Source: Natrinema thermotolerans DSM 11552 (GTDB lineage: Archaea > Halobacteriota > Halobacteria > Halobacteriales > Natrialbaceae). From it: 64,000 bases of DNA. Shown here one piece after another: positions 15,310-24,380 of this stretch. A program made the translations under genes and the position numbers. Under the pieces are notes generated by a model. The model saw only the letters and a list, made by a program, of their open reading frames with translations, was not told where the DNA came from and ran no database searches. The stretch is from assembly GCA_000337115.1 (NCBI GenBank), contig AOIR01000033.1:1-64000 (forward strand), given 5' to 3'. The first letter of the stretch is position 1. Every line of letters starts with the position of its first letter.

Positions 15310-16475
15310 CCAAGTTCGGCGGCACGAGTCTCGGTAGCGGCGACCGGATCAACCGCGCCGCGGACTCGATCGCCGCCGCCGTCGAGGACGGTCACGAGAT
15401 CGCCGTCGTCGCCAGTGCGATGGGGTCGACTACCGACGAACTGCTCGAGGAGATCACCTTCGAGACCGACGAGGAAGACCGCGCCCAGATCGTCAGCATG
15501 GGCGAGCGCACGTCGGTTCGGATGCTCAAGGCCGCACTCACGGCCCGGGGCATCGACGCCGTCTTCCTGGAACCCGGCAGCGATCGCTGGCCCGTCGTCA
15601 CCGACGAGTACGGCGAGGTCAACGTCGAGGAGACCCAGAAACGCGCCCAGGAGGTCGCCGCCGACCTCGACGGCACGGTTCCGGTCATCACCGGCTTCCT
15701 CGCCGAGGGGCCGGACGGCTCGATCACGACGCTGGGTCGGGGCGGTAGCGACACCACCGCCGTCATGATGGGCAAGTACATGGACGCCGACGAGGTCGTC
15801 ATCGTGACCGACGTCGAGGGCGTCATGACCGGCGACCCCCACGTCGTCGAAGGGGCTCGCAACGTCGGCGAGATTTCGGTCGACGAACTCCGGAACCTCT
15901 CGTTTCGCGGGGCCGAGGTCGTTGCCCCTTCCGCGCTCTCCTACAAGGACGGCAAGCTAGACGTCCGCGTCGTCCACTACCAGCACGGTGACTTGCTGTC
16001 GGGCGGGACGAGCATCGAGGGCGAGTTCAAGAACCTCGTCGACCTGCGCGAGCGGCCGCTGGCCTGTCTCACCGTCGCCGGCCGGGCGATCAGGAACCAG
16101 CCCGGCATCTTCAACCACCTCTCGGAGGCGCTTGCCGAAAGCGACGTCAACGTCGACGCCGTCGCCAGCGGGATGGACACCATCACCTTCTACATCGACG
16201 AGGAGGAGGCCGAACGCGCCGAGAACATCCTTCACCGCGAGGTCATCGCCCGCGACGAACTCTCGAGTGTCACCGTCGACTCGCCGGTCGCGGTCGTCCG
16301 CGTCACCGGCGGCGAACTCCCCAACCAGCCCGGCATCATCAGCGAGATCGTCAACCCGCTGTCCGAGGCCCGGATCCACCTCAACGACATCATCACCAGC
16401 GCGACCAGCGTCGCGCTGTTCGTCGACTGGGAGGACCGGGAGAAGACCCTCGAGCTGACGCAGGATCTGTTCTAG
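15297..16475 (+). CDS. lysC: Aspartate kinase
   Basis: This 392-residue aspartokinase catalyses ATP-dependent phosphorylation of aspartate, the first step to Thr, Met and (by DAP) Lys. The N-terminal amino-acid kinase domain shows VAKFGGTSLGSG, the LGRGGSDTTAV nucleotide loop and VTDVEGVMTGDP. Two C-terminal ACT domains follow (ACLTVAGRAIRNQPGIFNHL and VVRVTGGELPNQPGIISEI), the usual allosteric sites. ATG 15297 has a GAGGTG sequence 5 bases upstream, so it is read as an internally initiated gene behind the Thr-rich mini-ORF. Confidence 0.96.
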   Translation: MRVVAKFGGTSLGSGDRINRAADSIAAAVEDGHEIAVVASAMGSTTDELLEEITFETDEEDRAQIVSMGERTSVRMLKAALTARGIDAVFLEPGSDRWPVVTDEYGEVNVEETQKRAQEVAADLDGTVPVITGFLAEGPDGSITTLGRGGSDTTAVMMGKYMDADEVVIVTDVEGVMTGDPHVVEGARNVGEISVDELRNLSFRGAEVVAPSALSYKDGKLDVRVVHYQHGDLLSGGTSIEGEFKNLVDLRERPLACLTVAGRAIRNQPGIFNHLSEALAESDVNVDAVASGMDTITFYIDEEEAERAENILHREVIARDELSSVTVDSPVAVVRVTGGELPNQPGIISEIVNPLSEARIHLNDIITSATSVALFVDWEDREKTLELTQDLF

Positions 16476-16619
16476 GCACCGGTTTCCGGCGTCGGCTCCG
16501 CTTCGACGCCGCTCGATCGATTCCAGATCGTGACTGTCGCCCGATCGAGACGAATTTTAGTACGTGACTATCACTACCGAAACAACGGTAGCGACGCCGT
16601 AACGAAGGGGTGGCACCGA

Positions 16620-17246
16620 ATGGGGCGAGTCATGAGCCCGGATTCAACCCCGACTGAAGTGTTCCCCGACGTCGAGCCAGATCCAGACGCGGTCCTCGCC
16701 GAGTTCGGCGTCGACTCGCCGGCGGACCTCGAGGGTGACGGCGCTCACGACCCGATCCCCGACGACGCTGCCGTCAACGACACGACGGCGGCCGAACTCT
16801 TCGCCGACCTCCAGACCGCCACGCCGGCGGACGCGGACTCAGCGGCTGACCCGGACCCGCCCGATCGGAGCGACGCGGCCGACGGGGTGGCCGACCCCGC
16901 TGCTGCCCTCGCGTTCGAATTCGTCGGCGATCCGGACGTCGTCGTCCGTGACGACGGCGACGTGATCGACGCGACGGCGACCGAACTCAGCGCCGTCACG
17001 GCGACCGGGTCGAGCGAGGACGCGTCGGGCGATACCGACGGCGGCTCCGACGCCGCCTCGAGTGGCGGTGCCACGGCCTCGAGCCGGCGAGCCGAGACGA
17101 CCGAGACCGGCGATGCGGGCGGGGACGGTGGTGACTCGAATTCCGCGCTCACCGTCCGGGCCGGAACCGATCTGGAACTCGTCGGTCCCGAACCGACGCC
17201 GACGCGGGTCGGGAACGACGCGTTCGGCGACACCGGTGCCCGTTGA
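16620..17246 (+). CDS. Acidic low-complexity haloarchaeal protein
   Basis: This protein of about 208 residues is dominated by Asp, Ala, Thr, Ser and Pro. It has an N-terminal patch MSPDSTPTEVFPDVEPDPDAVLAEFGVDSPADLEG and a C-terminal patch LELVGPEPTPTRVGNDAFGD that look more conserved than the disordered centre. There is no TM segment or enzyme motif. Codon-position G+C supports coding. ATG 16620 or 16632 could be the start. A half-ORB-like AACGAAGGGGTGG lies directly upstream at about 16601-16613. Function unknown. Confidence 0.7.
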   Translation: MGRVMSPDSTPTEVFPDVEPDPDAVLAEFGVDSPADLEGDGAHDPIPDDAAVNDTTAAELFADLQTATPADADSAADPDPPDRSDAADGVADPAAALAFEFVGDPDVVVRDDGDVIDATATELSAVTATGSSEDASGDTDGGSDAASSGGATASSRRAETTETGDAGGDGGDSNSALTVRAGTDLELVGPEPTPTRVGNDAFGDTGAR

Positions 17247-17399
17247 CTGCGGTCGACGAGGCGTTCGGCAGCCGCGTTCGACCGCAGGCCGCCCGTTTCG
17301 GCCGTCGATGAGCCGATCCATCCTGCAACGGACGGTTCGCGCCATCGATGGACACGGAGCCGCAACTAGACTGAACACGCGCGCCGTCCTCGTTGCCGT

Positions 17400-18746
17400 A
17401 TGGTCGCCTACAAGTCGAAAGTCGTCGAACGGATCCGGCTCCCCTCTCGAGACCGTCGCGAACGAGCGCTCGCCGAGGCCGGCTACAACGTCTTCGATCT
17501 CGATGCCGAGGACGTCTTCGTCGATCTCCTGACCGACAGCGGCACCGGTGCGATGAGTGACGCCCAGTGGGCCGCACTGTTGCGTGGTGACGAGTCCTAC
17601 GCGGGGTCGCGGAGCTTCGACGACCTCGAGTCCGCCGTTCGGGACGTGATGGGATTCGAGTGCGTCGTCCCGACCCACCAGGGTCGCGGCGCGGAGAACG
17701 TCCTCTACGGCGCCCTTCTCGAGGAGGGCGACGTCGCGCTCAACAACACGCACTTCGATACGACGCGGGCCCACGTCGCGAATCAGGGGGCCGACCCGGT
17801 CGACTGTCCCGTCGAAGGAGCCCACGACCTCACGTCTGACGAGCCGTTCAAGGGCAACTTCTCGCTCGAGCGGGCCCGCTCGGTCGTCGACGAGGTGGGC
17901 GCTGAGCGCGTGCCACTGGTAATCCTGACGATCACGAACAACTCGACGGCGGGCCAGCCGGTCTCGGTCGAGAACACCCGTCGGGTGCGGGCGTTCGCCG
18001 ACGAGATCGGCGCGACGTTCGTCGTCGACGCCTGCCGGTTCGCCGAGAACGCCGGCTTCGTTCGCCGCCGCGAGGACGAGTTCGCCGGCGCCGACATCGA
18101 CGAGATCGCCCGCGAGCAACTCGGCTACGCCGACGCGATCGTCATGAGCGGCAAGAAAGACGGACTCGCCAACGCGGGCGGCTTCGTTGCGACCGACGAC
18201 GAGGCACTGTTCGAGCGGTGCAAGCAGCGCGCGATCCTCTACGAGGGCTTTCCCACGTACGGCGGGATGTCCGGACGGGACCTCGCCGCGATGGCTACCG
18301 GCCTTCGCGAGGCCGTCGAAGCGGCCTACGTCGACGACCGCCTCGACGGTGTCCGCGCGTTCGCGGATCTACTCGAGGACGCGGGCGTCCCGATCTACAC
18401 GCCGCCCGGCGGTCACGCCGTCTACCTCGACGCCGGCGCGGCGCTTCCCCACCTCTCCGACGACGAGTTCCCCGGTCAGGCCCTGGTCTGTGAACTGTAT
18501 CGCGAGGGCGGCGTCCGCGGGGTCGAACTCGGGAGCTTCGCGTTCCCCGACACCGACCGACCGGAACTGGTCCGCCTCGCTGTCCCGCGCCGTACGTACC
18601 ACGCGGAACACTTCGAACACGTCGCCGAGACCGCCGCGACCGTCCTCGAGAAGCGCGAAGCGGTCGACGGACTCGAGATCACGTCCGAGCCCGAAAACCG
18701 CGAACTGCGTCACTTCACTGCCAGCCTCGAGCCGATCCCGTCGTGA
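17400..18746 (+). CDS. tnaA: Tryptophanase (PLP beta-eliminating lyase)
   Basis: This 448-residue PLP enzyme is of the tryptophanase/tyrosine phenol-lyase family. It degrades Trp to indole, pyruvate and ammonia (or Tyr to phenol). Visible are LLTDSGTGAMSDAQW, PTHQGRGAEN, NNTHFDTTRAHV, the ITNNSTAGQPVS and VVDACRFAENAGF segments, and the PLP Lys in MSGKKDGLANAGGF. The length fits the family (about 450-470). No transporter or leader gene is adjacent, unlike bacterial tna operons. Trp versus Tyr preference cannot be assigned from sequence. Confidence 0.93.
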   Translation: MVAYKSKVVERIRLPSRDRRERALAEAGYNVFDLDAEDVFVDLLTDSGTGAMSDAQWAALLRGDESYAGSRSFDDLESAVRDVMGFECVVPTHQGRGAENVLYGALLEEGDVALNNTHFDTTRAHVANQGADPVDCPVEGAHDLTSDEPFKGNFSLERARSVVDEVGAERVPLVILTITNNSTAGQPVSVENTRRVRAFADEIGATFVVDACRFAENAGFVRRREDEFAGADIDEIAREQLGYADAIVMSGKKDGLANAGGFVATDDEALFERCKQRAILYEGFPTYGGMSGRDLAAMATGLREAVEAAYVDDRLDGVRAFADLLEDAGVPIYTPPGGHAVYLDAGAALPHLSDDEFPGQALVCELYREGGVRGVELGSFAFPDTDRPELVRLAVPRRTYHAEHFEHVAETAATVLEKREAVDGLEITSEPENRELRHFTASLEPIPS

Positions 18747-18787
18747 GAACGCGACCGATCGCTCGAGACGGTCGCTGTACTGGGCAA

Positions 18788-19156
18788 TCAGCGACTCGAG
18801 AGGACGCGCTGGGCTCGATCCTTCAGGCTCGGTTCCGCTTGCGGTTCCGACACACGCCCGAGACGCTGTTTCGCGACGTTTCGCACGCCCTGCTTTGCCG
18901 GCTCGGAGGTCGCCAACTCGATCGCCCAGTCGGGGACCTGTGACTCGAGTTCCCGGCGCTTCTGGGCCCGCATCTTGCCGAACCGGCGCAGCGCCAGCCC
19001 GACGCCGAGGAACAGGCCGGCGTCGCGTAGCTCGCGTCGGAACCGCTCCCGGTCGTTGCGGACGGCGATCGCTTTCGCCAGCGAGAGCGCACCGATCGCC
19101 AGATAGACCTTCGAACTCTTCGACGGATCACCGCTGAGCAGCCGTTGGAGCGCCAT
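18788..19156 (-). CDS. Basic haloarchaeal protein with one hydrophobic segment
   Basis: This 122-residue protein is unusually basic for this genome, rich in Arg, Lys and Gln. It has two mildly hydrophobic helices (VYLAIGALSLAKAIAV and DAGLFLGVGLALRRFG) followed by a long charged amphipathic tail. It converges with tnaA over a 42-base gap. It could be a peripheral membrane protein. No family recognised. Confidence 0.7.
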   Translation of the reverse strand: MALQRLLSGDPSKSSKVYLAIGALSLAKAIAVRNDRERFRRELRDAGLFLGVGLALRRFGKMRAQKRRELESQVPDWAIELATSEPAKQGVRNVAKQRLGRVSEPQAEPSLKDRAQRVLSSR

Positions 19157-19216
19157 GCGACGGTGGCTACCACGTTCCGTCGGGATAAAGCTGGGCCGGC
19201 AGGCGACGGGTCTCGG

Positions 19217-19639
19217 TCAATCGTCGTCTCCCTGCACCGCGACGCCGCGGTGTCGCCGGTCGTCGATCGCCTCGATCGTAAACCCCAGTCGCTCGTAGAA
19301 CGGTCGGACGCTGTCGTCGAATCGGGCCGTGAGCCGGCGCTCGCGCTCCAAGGCGCGATCGATCAGGGCCGACCCGAGCCCCCGATCGCGGTGGCGACGG
19401 CGAACGCCGATCGACGCGACGTGGGCACCCCGCTCGTCCGGGAGGGGCTCGAGGACGACGGTGCCGAGGATCCGGTCGGTTCCGGCCGTTCCGTCGGCGC
19501 TCGCGTCGCGCCGGTCGCCCGCCACGAGGACGTCGCCGTCCTCGATTCGGGCCTCGACGTCGCCGGGCTCGAGCATGGCGGCGTCGAGGATCCGCCGCAC
19601 GTCGAGGGACTCCTCGGGGGTCGCGGGACGGACGAACAT
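19217..19639 (-). CDS. GNAT family N-acetyltransferase
   Basis: This 140-residue acetyltransferase has an N-terminal FVRPATPEESLDVRRIL strand-helix and the acetyl-CoA loop VRRRHRDRGLGSALI (RxxGxG type). The closing FYERLGFTIEAI segment is typical of GNAT enzymes. The start codon lies 2 bases after the stop of the ubiquitin-like modifier gene, so the two are co-transcribed and probably coupled. A functional link, acetylation near a SAMP modifier system, is only suggested by this arrangement. Confidence 0.88.
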   Translation of the reverse strand: MFVRPATPEESLDVRRILDAAMLEPGDVEARIEDGDVLVAGDRRDASADGTAGTDRILGTVVLEPLPDERGAHVASIGVRRRHRDRGLGSALIDRALERERRLTARFDDSVRPFYERLGFTIEAIDDRRHRGVAVQGDDD

Positions 19640-19641
19640 CT

Positions 19642-19902
19642 CTACCGGCTGCCGCCCTTGATGAGCCGCAGCACGGTCACCTGCTCGCTCTCGACCGGTC
19701 GATCCTCGGGCACCGGACGGCCGTCGATGAGGACGCTCACCTCGTGGGGACTCAGGTCGATCTCGCGGAGGAGATCGGCGTAGGTCGGCGGGTCGGCGTC
19801 GCGCCCGTCGGCACCGTCGGCGGCGTCAGCGTCGGCTCCCGCGACCGCCTCGAGATCGAACTCGTAGGTGTCCTCGCCCTTGACGTCGACGGTGACCTGC
19901 AT
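19642..19902 (-). CDS. samp2: SAMP2-like ubiquitin-fold small modifier
   Basis: This 86-residue beta-grasp protein starts MQVTVDVKGEDTYEFDL and ends LSPHEVSVLIDGRPVPEDRP...VTVLRLIKGGSR. The core closely follows Haloferax SAMP2, which is conjugated to lysines after activation by the E1-like UbaA and also supplies sulfur for tRNA thiolation. Unlike the mature KGG end, this copy has two residues (SR) after the diglycine, so C-terminal trimming would be needed before adenylation. An Ala/Asp-rich loop of about 20 residues is inserted after the first hairpin. The GNAT gene follows by 2 bases. Confidence 0.88.
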   Translation of the reverse strand: MQVTVDVKGEDTYEFDLEAVAGADADAADGADGRDADPPTYADLLREIDLSPHEVSVLIDGRPVPEDRPVESEQVTVLRLIKGGSR

Positions 19903-19984
19903 ACCCCCACTTGTAACGGGGCGTTCTTGAGCGCGTCGCTCGCAGTCGATGGCGGCGGGGCCGACCCCGTCTCGTCGGCCGCCG

Positions 19985-21082
19985 TCAGTCCACGGTCGGT
20001 TCGTCGGAGCCGGGAGCCGGCCGCTCGCGGTCGCGATCCCGTGCGGTCCGCCAGTGTCCGACGAGGCCGCGAACGAGTCCACCGAGCCCGAGCAGGAGGA
20101 CGACCAGTCCGATGACCTCGCCGACGATCGGCACCGGCAGCCGCGAGAGGAGCGCCCCGGCGACCAGCCCGACGATGAGTGCGAGCCAGCGGTTCCCGAG
20201 CCCGACGAGCGACAGGACCCAGGCGGCGATAGCAAAGCGACCGTAGATGACTCCGACCCATAGCAGCAGGGCGAACGCGAAGCCGCCGACGAACGCCAGT
20301 GGGAGGCCGACGATGCTGATCGCGAGCGCGATCAGGAGGACGGGAATCCCGATGAAGGCGGCCAGCCCGACCAGTCCCGACCGGAGCGGACTGCTTGCGA
20401 CGCGGTCGGCCACGCCGTCGGAGAACCGCGGGAACAGCCCGAGCAAGAGCGCGCCCAGCAACAGGTTCACGGCGAAGGCGTAGGCCGTGAACAACCACGA
20501 CGCGAACGGCTGAATCGTCGGCGCGACGTCGACGCCGAGCGAGGCATCCTCCTCGATCTCGCCCGCGACTGCGTCGGTGTTGCCCTCGAGGTCGCCGTCG
20601 TACCGCAGATCCCCGGCGATCGACGCCGTCTCGCCCAGCCGGATGGTATCGGCCCCGATCTCGGCGTCGCCCTCGATCGTGCCGTCGATCGTCGCGGTCC
20701 CGACGCCGGCCGTGAGGGTCCCGCCGACGGTTCCGTCTTCGGTGATCGTCAGACTCCCCGCGCCGGCATCGACGTCGCCATCGACGGTACCCGCGATCGT
20801 CACGCTCCCGCCGGCCGTCTCGAAGTCGCCGCCGACCTCGCCGGTGCGTTCGATCCGGACGTCACCGCCCACGGCACTGACGTCGCCGGTGACGGTTCCC
20901 CGAACGACGACGCTGCCCCCGAACGCCTCGAGGCTGTCGACCGTTTCGTCCTCCTCGACGACGACGGTGCCGCCGGTCTGGCCGTTCGACTGGGCGGCGA
21001 CCGTCAGCGGACCGATGCCGATGATCACGATTGTGACTAGCATCGCGACGAGGAGCCGTGAACCGTAGCGCTCTCCCTGCAT
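19985..21082 (-). CDS. Bactofilin-like polymer-forming membrane protein
   Basis: This 365-residue protein has an N-terminal signal peptide (RLLVAMLVTIVIIGIGPLTVAAQ). A domain of repeated short turns follows (VVRGTVTGDVSAVGGDVRI, TVGGTLTAGVGTATI, GDLRYDGD), the beta-helix pattern of bactofilins. Four hydrophobic helices form the C-terminal half. The repeats are predicted to lie outside the membrane because of the signal peptide, unlike cytosolic bacterial bactofilins. It is divergent from rfcS over 130 bases. The role, probably in envelope structure, is inferred. Confidence 0.85.
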   Translation of the reverse strand: MQGERYGSRLLVAMLVTIVIIGIGPLTVAAQSNGQTGGTVVVEEDETVDSLEAFGGSVVVRGTVTGDVSAVGGDVRIERTGEVGGDFETAGGSVTIAGTVDGDVDAGAGSLTITEDGTVGGTLTAGVGTATIDGTIEGDAEIGADTIRLGETASIAGDLRYDGDLEGNTDAVAGEIEEDASLGVDVAPTIQPFASWLFTAYAFAVNLLLGALLLGLFPRFSDGVADRVASSPLRSGLVGLAAFIGIPVLLIALAISIVGLPLAFVGGFAFALLLWVGVIYGRFAIAAWVLSLVGLGNRWLALIVGLVAGALLSRLPVPIVGEVIGLVVLLLGLGGLVRGLVGHWRTARDRDRERPAPGSDEPTVD

Positions 21083-21180
21083 ACGCCTCCCGACCACGAG
21101 CAAATAGAAAAACGTGTTATGAGGTATCAATACCCATTCCGGTTCCGTTGTCGGCTCGAGATGCGAGAACTCCCTTCGGG

Positions 21181-21190
21181 CGATTTATCT
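21181..21190 (+). promoter_or_regulatory. TATA box of rfcS
   Basis: CGATTTATCT is centred 27 bases before the rfcS ATG, which predicts a leaderless mRNA and supports the chosen start. Confidence 0.6.
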
Positions 21191-21212
21191 TGCGTCCGCA
21201 CCTTCGACCGGT

Positions 21213-22205
21213 ATGAGCGAGGCCGACGCCGAGGCGGCGGAGCCCACCCCCGGGAAGACGGAGGTCTGGATCGAGAAGTACCGGCCGGAACTGCTCGCCG
21301 ATATCAAGGGCCACACGGATATCGTCCCGCGACTCGAGAACTACGTCGAGCAGGACGACCTCCCCCATCTTCTTTTCGCCGGTCCTGCGGGTACGGGAAA
21401 GACCACGGCCGCACAGGCCATCGCCCGCGAGGTCTACGACGACGACTGGCGGGAGAACTTCCTCGAGCTGAACGCCTCCGATCAGCGCGGGATCGACGTC
21501 GTCCGCGACCGCATCAAGGACTTCGCACGTTCTTCGTTCGGCGGTTACTCGCATCGAATCATCTTCCTCGACGAGGCCGACGCGCTGACCTCCGACGCCC
21601 AGTCCGCGCTCCGGCGGACGATGGAGCAGTTCTCGAACAACACCCGCTTCATCCTCTCGTGTAACTACTCGAGTCAGATCATCGACCCCATTCAGTCGCG
21701 GTGTGCCGTCTTCCGGTTTACCGAACTCACGGAAGACGCCATCGAGGCACAGGTTCGTGAGATCGCCGCGAACGAGGGGATCGACGTCACCGACGACGGG
21801 GTCGACGCGCTGGTCTTCGCGGCCGACGGCGACATGCGGAAGGCGATCAACGGGCTGCAGGCCGCCGCCGTAATGGGCGAGACCGTCGACGAGGAGACGG
21901 TCTTCGCGATCACCGCTACCGCCCGCCCCGAGGAGGTCGAGGCGATGGTCGAACACGCCATCGACGGCGATTTCACCGCTGCCCGCGCCGCCCTCGAGGA
22001 CCTCCTGACCGAGCGCGGGCTGGCCGGCGGCGACGTGATCGACCAACTGCACCGTTCCGCGTGGGAGTTCGACGTCCCCGAGCGGGCGACCGTGCGCCTG
22101 CTCGAGCGACTCGGCGAGGTCGACTACCGGATCACGGAAGGGGCGAACGAACGCCTGCAACTCGAGGCGATGCTGGCGTCGCTGGCCCTCGAGAACGAGC
22201 CCTAA
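21213..22205 (+). CDS. rfcS: Replication factor C small subunit (clamp loader)
   Basis: This 330-residue AAA+ clamp-loader small subunit opens PCNA rings onto primed DNA together with RfcL. Motifs are WIEKYRP (RFC box), Walker [10 protein letters not shown] (about 58-66), Walker [11 protein letters not shown] (about 115) and the arginine-finger SRC in [12 protein letters not shown]. The collar-domain helices form the C-terminus. It is not interrupted by an intein, although rfc genes of other haloarchaea often are. Its leaderless promoter fits a housekeeping gene. Confidence 0.97.
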   Translation: MSEADAEAAEPTPGKTEVWIEKYRPELLADIKGHTDIVPRLENYVEQDDLPHLLFAGPAGTGKTTAAQAIAREVYDDDWRENFLELNASDQRGIDVVRDRIKDFARSSFGGYSHRIIFLDEADALTSDAQSALRRTMEQFSNNTRFILSCNYSSQIIDPIQSRCAVFRFTELTEDAIEAQVREIAANEGIDVTDDGVDALVFAADGDMRKAINGLQAAAVMGETVDEETVFAITATARPEEVEAMVEHAIDGDFTAARAALEDLLTERGLAGGDVIDQLHRSAWEFDVPERATVRLLERLGEVDYRITEGANERLQLEAMLASLALENEP

Positions 22206-22214
22206 CGCGCTTTT

Positions 22215-24335
22215 CTACGCGGGTCCGTCGTCGGCCGAGTCGACGCCCCGGAAAGCGAAAGCGATGCGGTCGCCGTCCTCGGCGACGCCGACGTCCCAGC
22301 CGTGGGCGTCGGCGATCCGTTCGACGGTGCCGAGCCCGTACCCGGTGCCGTCGGCGGCGGCCAACTGGCCGGGTACGGGCTCCGTCGCCGGACTTCCCTC
22401 GTCGGCGTCCTCACTGGCCCGCCGGGCGACGTAGAACCCGTCGTCGGTCGCGCCGACGGTGACGACCGGTGGCGTCTCACCGGTGCCGTCGTCGCGCCCG
22501 CCGCCACCGTCCGTGCCGCCCTCGCTCTCGGCCGTCTCGTCGATAACGGCCGCCAACACGTGTTCGAACAGCTCCCGGAGCCGCGCCTTGTCCGCCTCGA
22601 GGACGCGGTCGTTTGGCGCCTGCGTCACGAGCCGCGCGTCGCCGGTGTCGACGGCGACCCAGGCCCGCCGGGCGACGTCGTGGACCGCGACGGGTTCGGT
22701 CTCGACGAGGACGTCGTCCTCGCGGGCGATCGCGGCCAGTTCGTCGATCCGTTCCCGCAGCAGTTCCTGTGCCTCGTCGACCTCCGCGAAGTGGTCGGGG
22801 TCGCCGGTCTCGGCCGCGAGTTCGAGATAGCCCCGGGCGACGTTCAGCGGCGTTCGAACGTCGTCGTCGACCAGGTCCGCGATCGTCTCGAGGCGTGCCC
22901 GCGCGGCGGCCAGTTCCCGCTCGGTCCGGTTGGCCGCGGTGACGTCGCTGTAGACGATCAGCCCCTCGGGGTTGTGATCGTCGCGCTCCGGGTCGGGTTC
23001 GACGGGGACCAGCGTCAGCAGGAACTCCCGGACCCCGTCGACCGACTCCCGGCGGCTGACGAGCTGGCGACGCTCGCCCGACCGGAGCGCGTCCGCCAGC
23101 GCAGTCTGTCGGTGTTCGAGTCCCGGTGGGACGGCGTCTTCGCCGACTGGCGTCCCCGTAATCGACTCGGGATCGACGTCGAACACCTCGTGGAACGCCG
23201 CGTTGACATCTCGGACGACCGGCTGGCCGTCGTCGGTCTCATAACGGACTGTCGGCTCCGGGACGTTCGCGAACAGCGCCCGGAAGCGATCGCGTTCGTC
23301 TTCGAGTCGGTCGCGTTCCTCAGCGAGTCGATCCCGCTCGCTCCGGAGCCGGTCCCGTTGGTTCTCGAGGCGGTCCCGCTCGCGTCGGCGACCCGTTTCG
23401 TCGTCGATCCGCTCGCGGACCGCGCCGGCGGCCCGACACCACGCCGAGAGGACCTCGCAGTCGGCCTCGCCGAACGCGTCAGGTTCGGCGGCGGCGACAC
23501 AGAGCAGGCCGACGTCGCCGACGGGGACACAACACAGCGACGCCGCGTCCGCGAGCGGGGCGGCCAGCCGATCGTCGGCGGCGAGGTCGTCGATCCGAAG
23601 CGCCTCGCCGGACTGCAGGATGCCCTCGAGCGGTCCCTCGCGGGGAAGCGGCGATAGCTCGTCGGTCCCGACCGCCGATGTCGTCACCCGTGGCTCGAAC
23701 GTCCCGAAGTTGACCGTCGACAGCCAGCAGCGATCCCGCTCGAGGGCGTCTGCGACCGTCTCGACGACCAGCTCGAAGAGCCGGTCGCGGTCGCGACAGG
23801 CGGCCAGCTCGGGGACCGCCTCGAGCAGTCGCTCGGCCGCCCGGTCGGTCGACGGCGCCCGGTCGCCGGCCAGCGCGATCGCATCGGGTTCGGACTCGGG
23901 CTCTCGTTCCGGCCCGTCGGCCACGGTCCCGGCCCCCGCACAGACCCACTCGATCTCGTCGGCGAGATGGGAAACGGCGTCGTCGGTGTCCCGGCGAACG
24001 TAGCCGTCGATCCCGTCGGTCGATCGGGCGGCCGTCGGCGCGTACGACGACTCGGTAAAGAGGACCAGCGGCGTCTCCCCGCAGGCGTCGACGACCTCGA
24101 GCAGCGTCGCTCCCGCCGCCGTCGTCGGCGTCTCGGCGAAGACGACGCAGTCGGCTTCGGCCGCCCAGTTGCGAACCCGCTCGACCGTCGTCACGGCGTG
24201 GACCGACCGCGTCGGCCCCGACTCGACGGCCTCGAGCGCGGCGGCACCGTCGCTGGCGGCCCGTTCGGTGTCGGCCACGTAGAGAACCGTTCGGGGTCGC
24301 GAGGTCGCCGAAGGGGGTGTGCCGTCGCGGCTCAC
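22215..24335 (-). CDS. Multi-domain sensor histidine-kinase-like protein, catalytic motifs degenerate
   Basis: This 706-residue protein has a receiver-like N-terminus (RTVLYVADTERAASDGAAAL), a GAF domain (about 175-300), a charged coiled coil of repeated ERDRLE units, a PAS domain (LFANVPEPTVRYETDDGQPVV) and a kinase core. At the HisKA position the sequence is DLVDDDVRTPLNVARGYLEL, with Asp where the phospho-accepting His should be. The ATPase N-box (LFEHVLAAVID) lacks its Asn and the G1 box is not recognisable, though GYGLGTVERIADAHGW remains. It is probably a signalling scaffold or pseudokinase. Start is GTG 24335. Confidence 0.85.
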   Translation of the reverse strand: MSRDGTPPSATSRPRTVLYVADTERAASDGAAALEAVESGPTRSVHAVTTVERVRNWAAEADCVVFAETPTTAAGATLLEVVDACGETPLVLFTESSYAPTAARSTDGIDGYVRRDTDDAVSHLADEIEWVCAGAGTVADGPEREPESEPDAIALAGDRAPSTDRAAERLLEAVPELAACRDRDRLFELVVETVADALERDRCWLSTVNFGTFEPRVTTSAVGTDELSPLPREGPLEGILQSGEALRIDDLAADDRLAAPLADAASLCCVPVGDVGLLCVAAAEPDAFGEADCEVLSAWCRAAGAVRERIDDETGRRRERDRLENQRDRLRSERDRLAEERDRLEDERDRFRALFANVPEPTVRYETDDGQPVVRDVNAAFHEVFDVDPESITGTPVGEDAVPPGLEHRQTALADALRSGERRQLVSRRESVDGVREFLLTLVPVEPDPERDDHNPEGLIVYSDVTAANRTERELAAARARLETIADLVDDDVRTPLNVARGYLELAAETGDPDHFAEVDEAQELLRERIDELAAIAREDDVLVETEPVAVHDVARRAWVAVDTGDARLVTQAPNDRVLEADKARLRELFEHVLAAVIDETAESEGGTDGGGGRDDGTGETPPVVTVGATDDGFYVARRASEDADEGSPATEPVPGQLAAADGTGYGLGTVERIADAHGWDVGVAEDGDRIAFAFRGVDSADDGPA

Positions 24336-24380
24336 GTCTGTCCGACGTGACTGGACCGGCGGGATAAAGTTCTGTCGTCG

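Noticed and set aside
16601-16613. AACGAAGGGGTGG, equal to half of an ORB
   Set aside because: The upstream half of the box is missing, and 13 bases of this composition can arise by chance.
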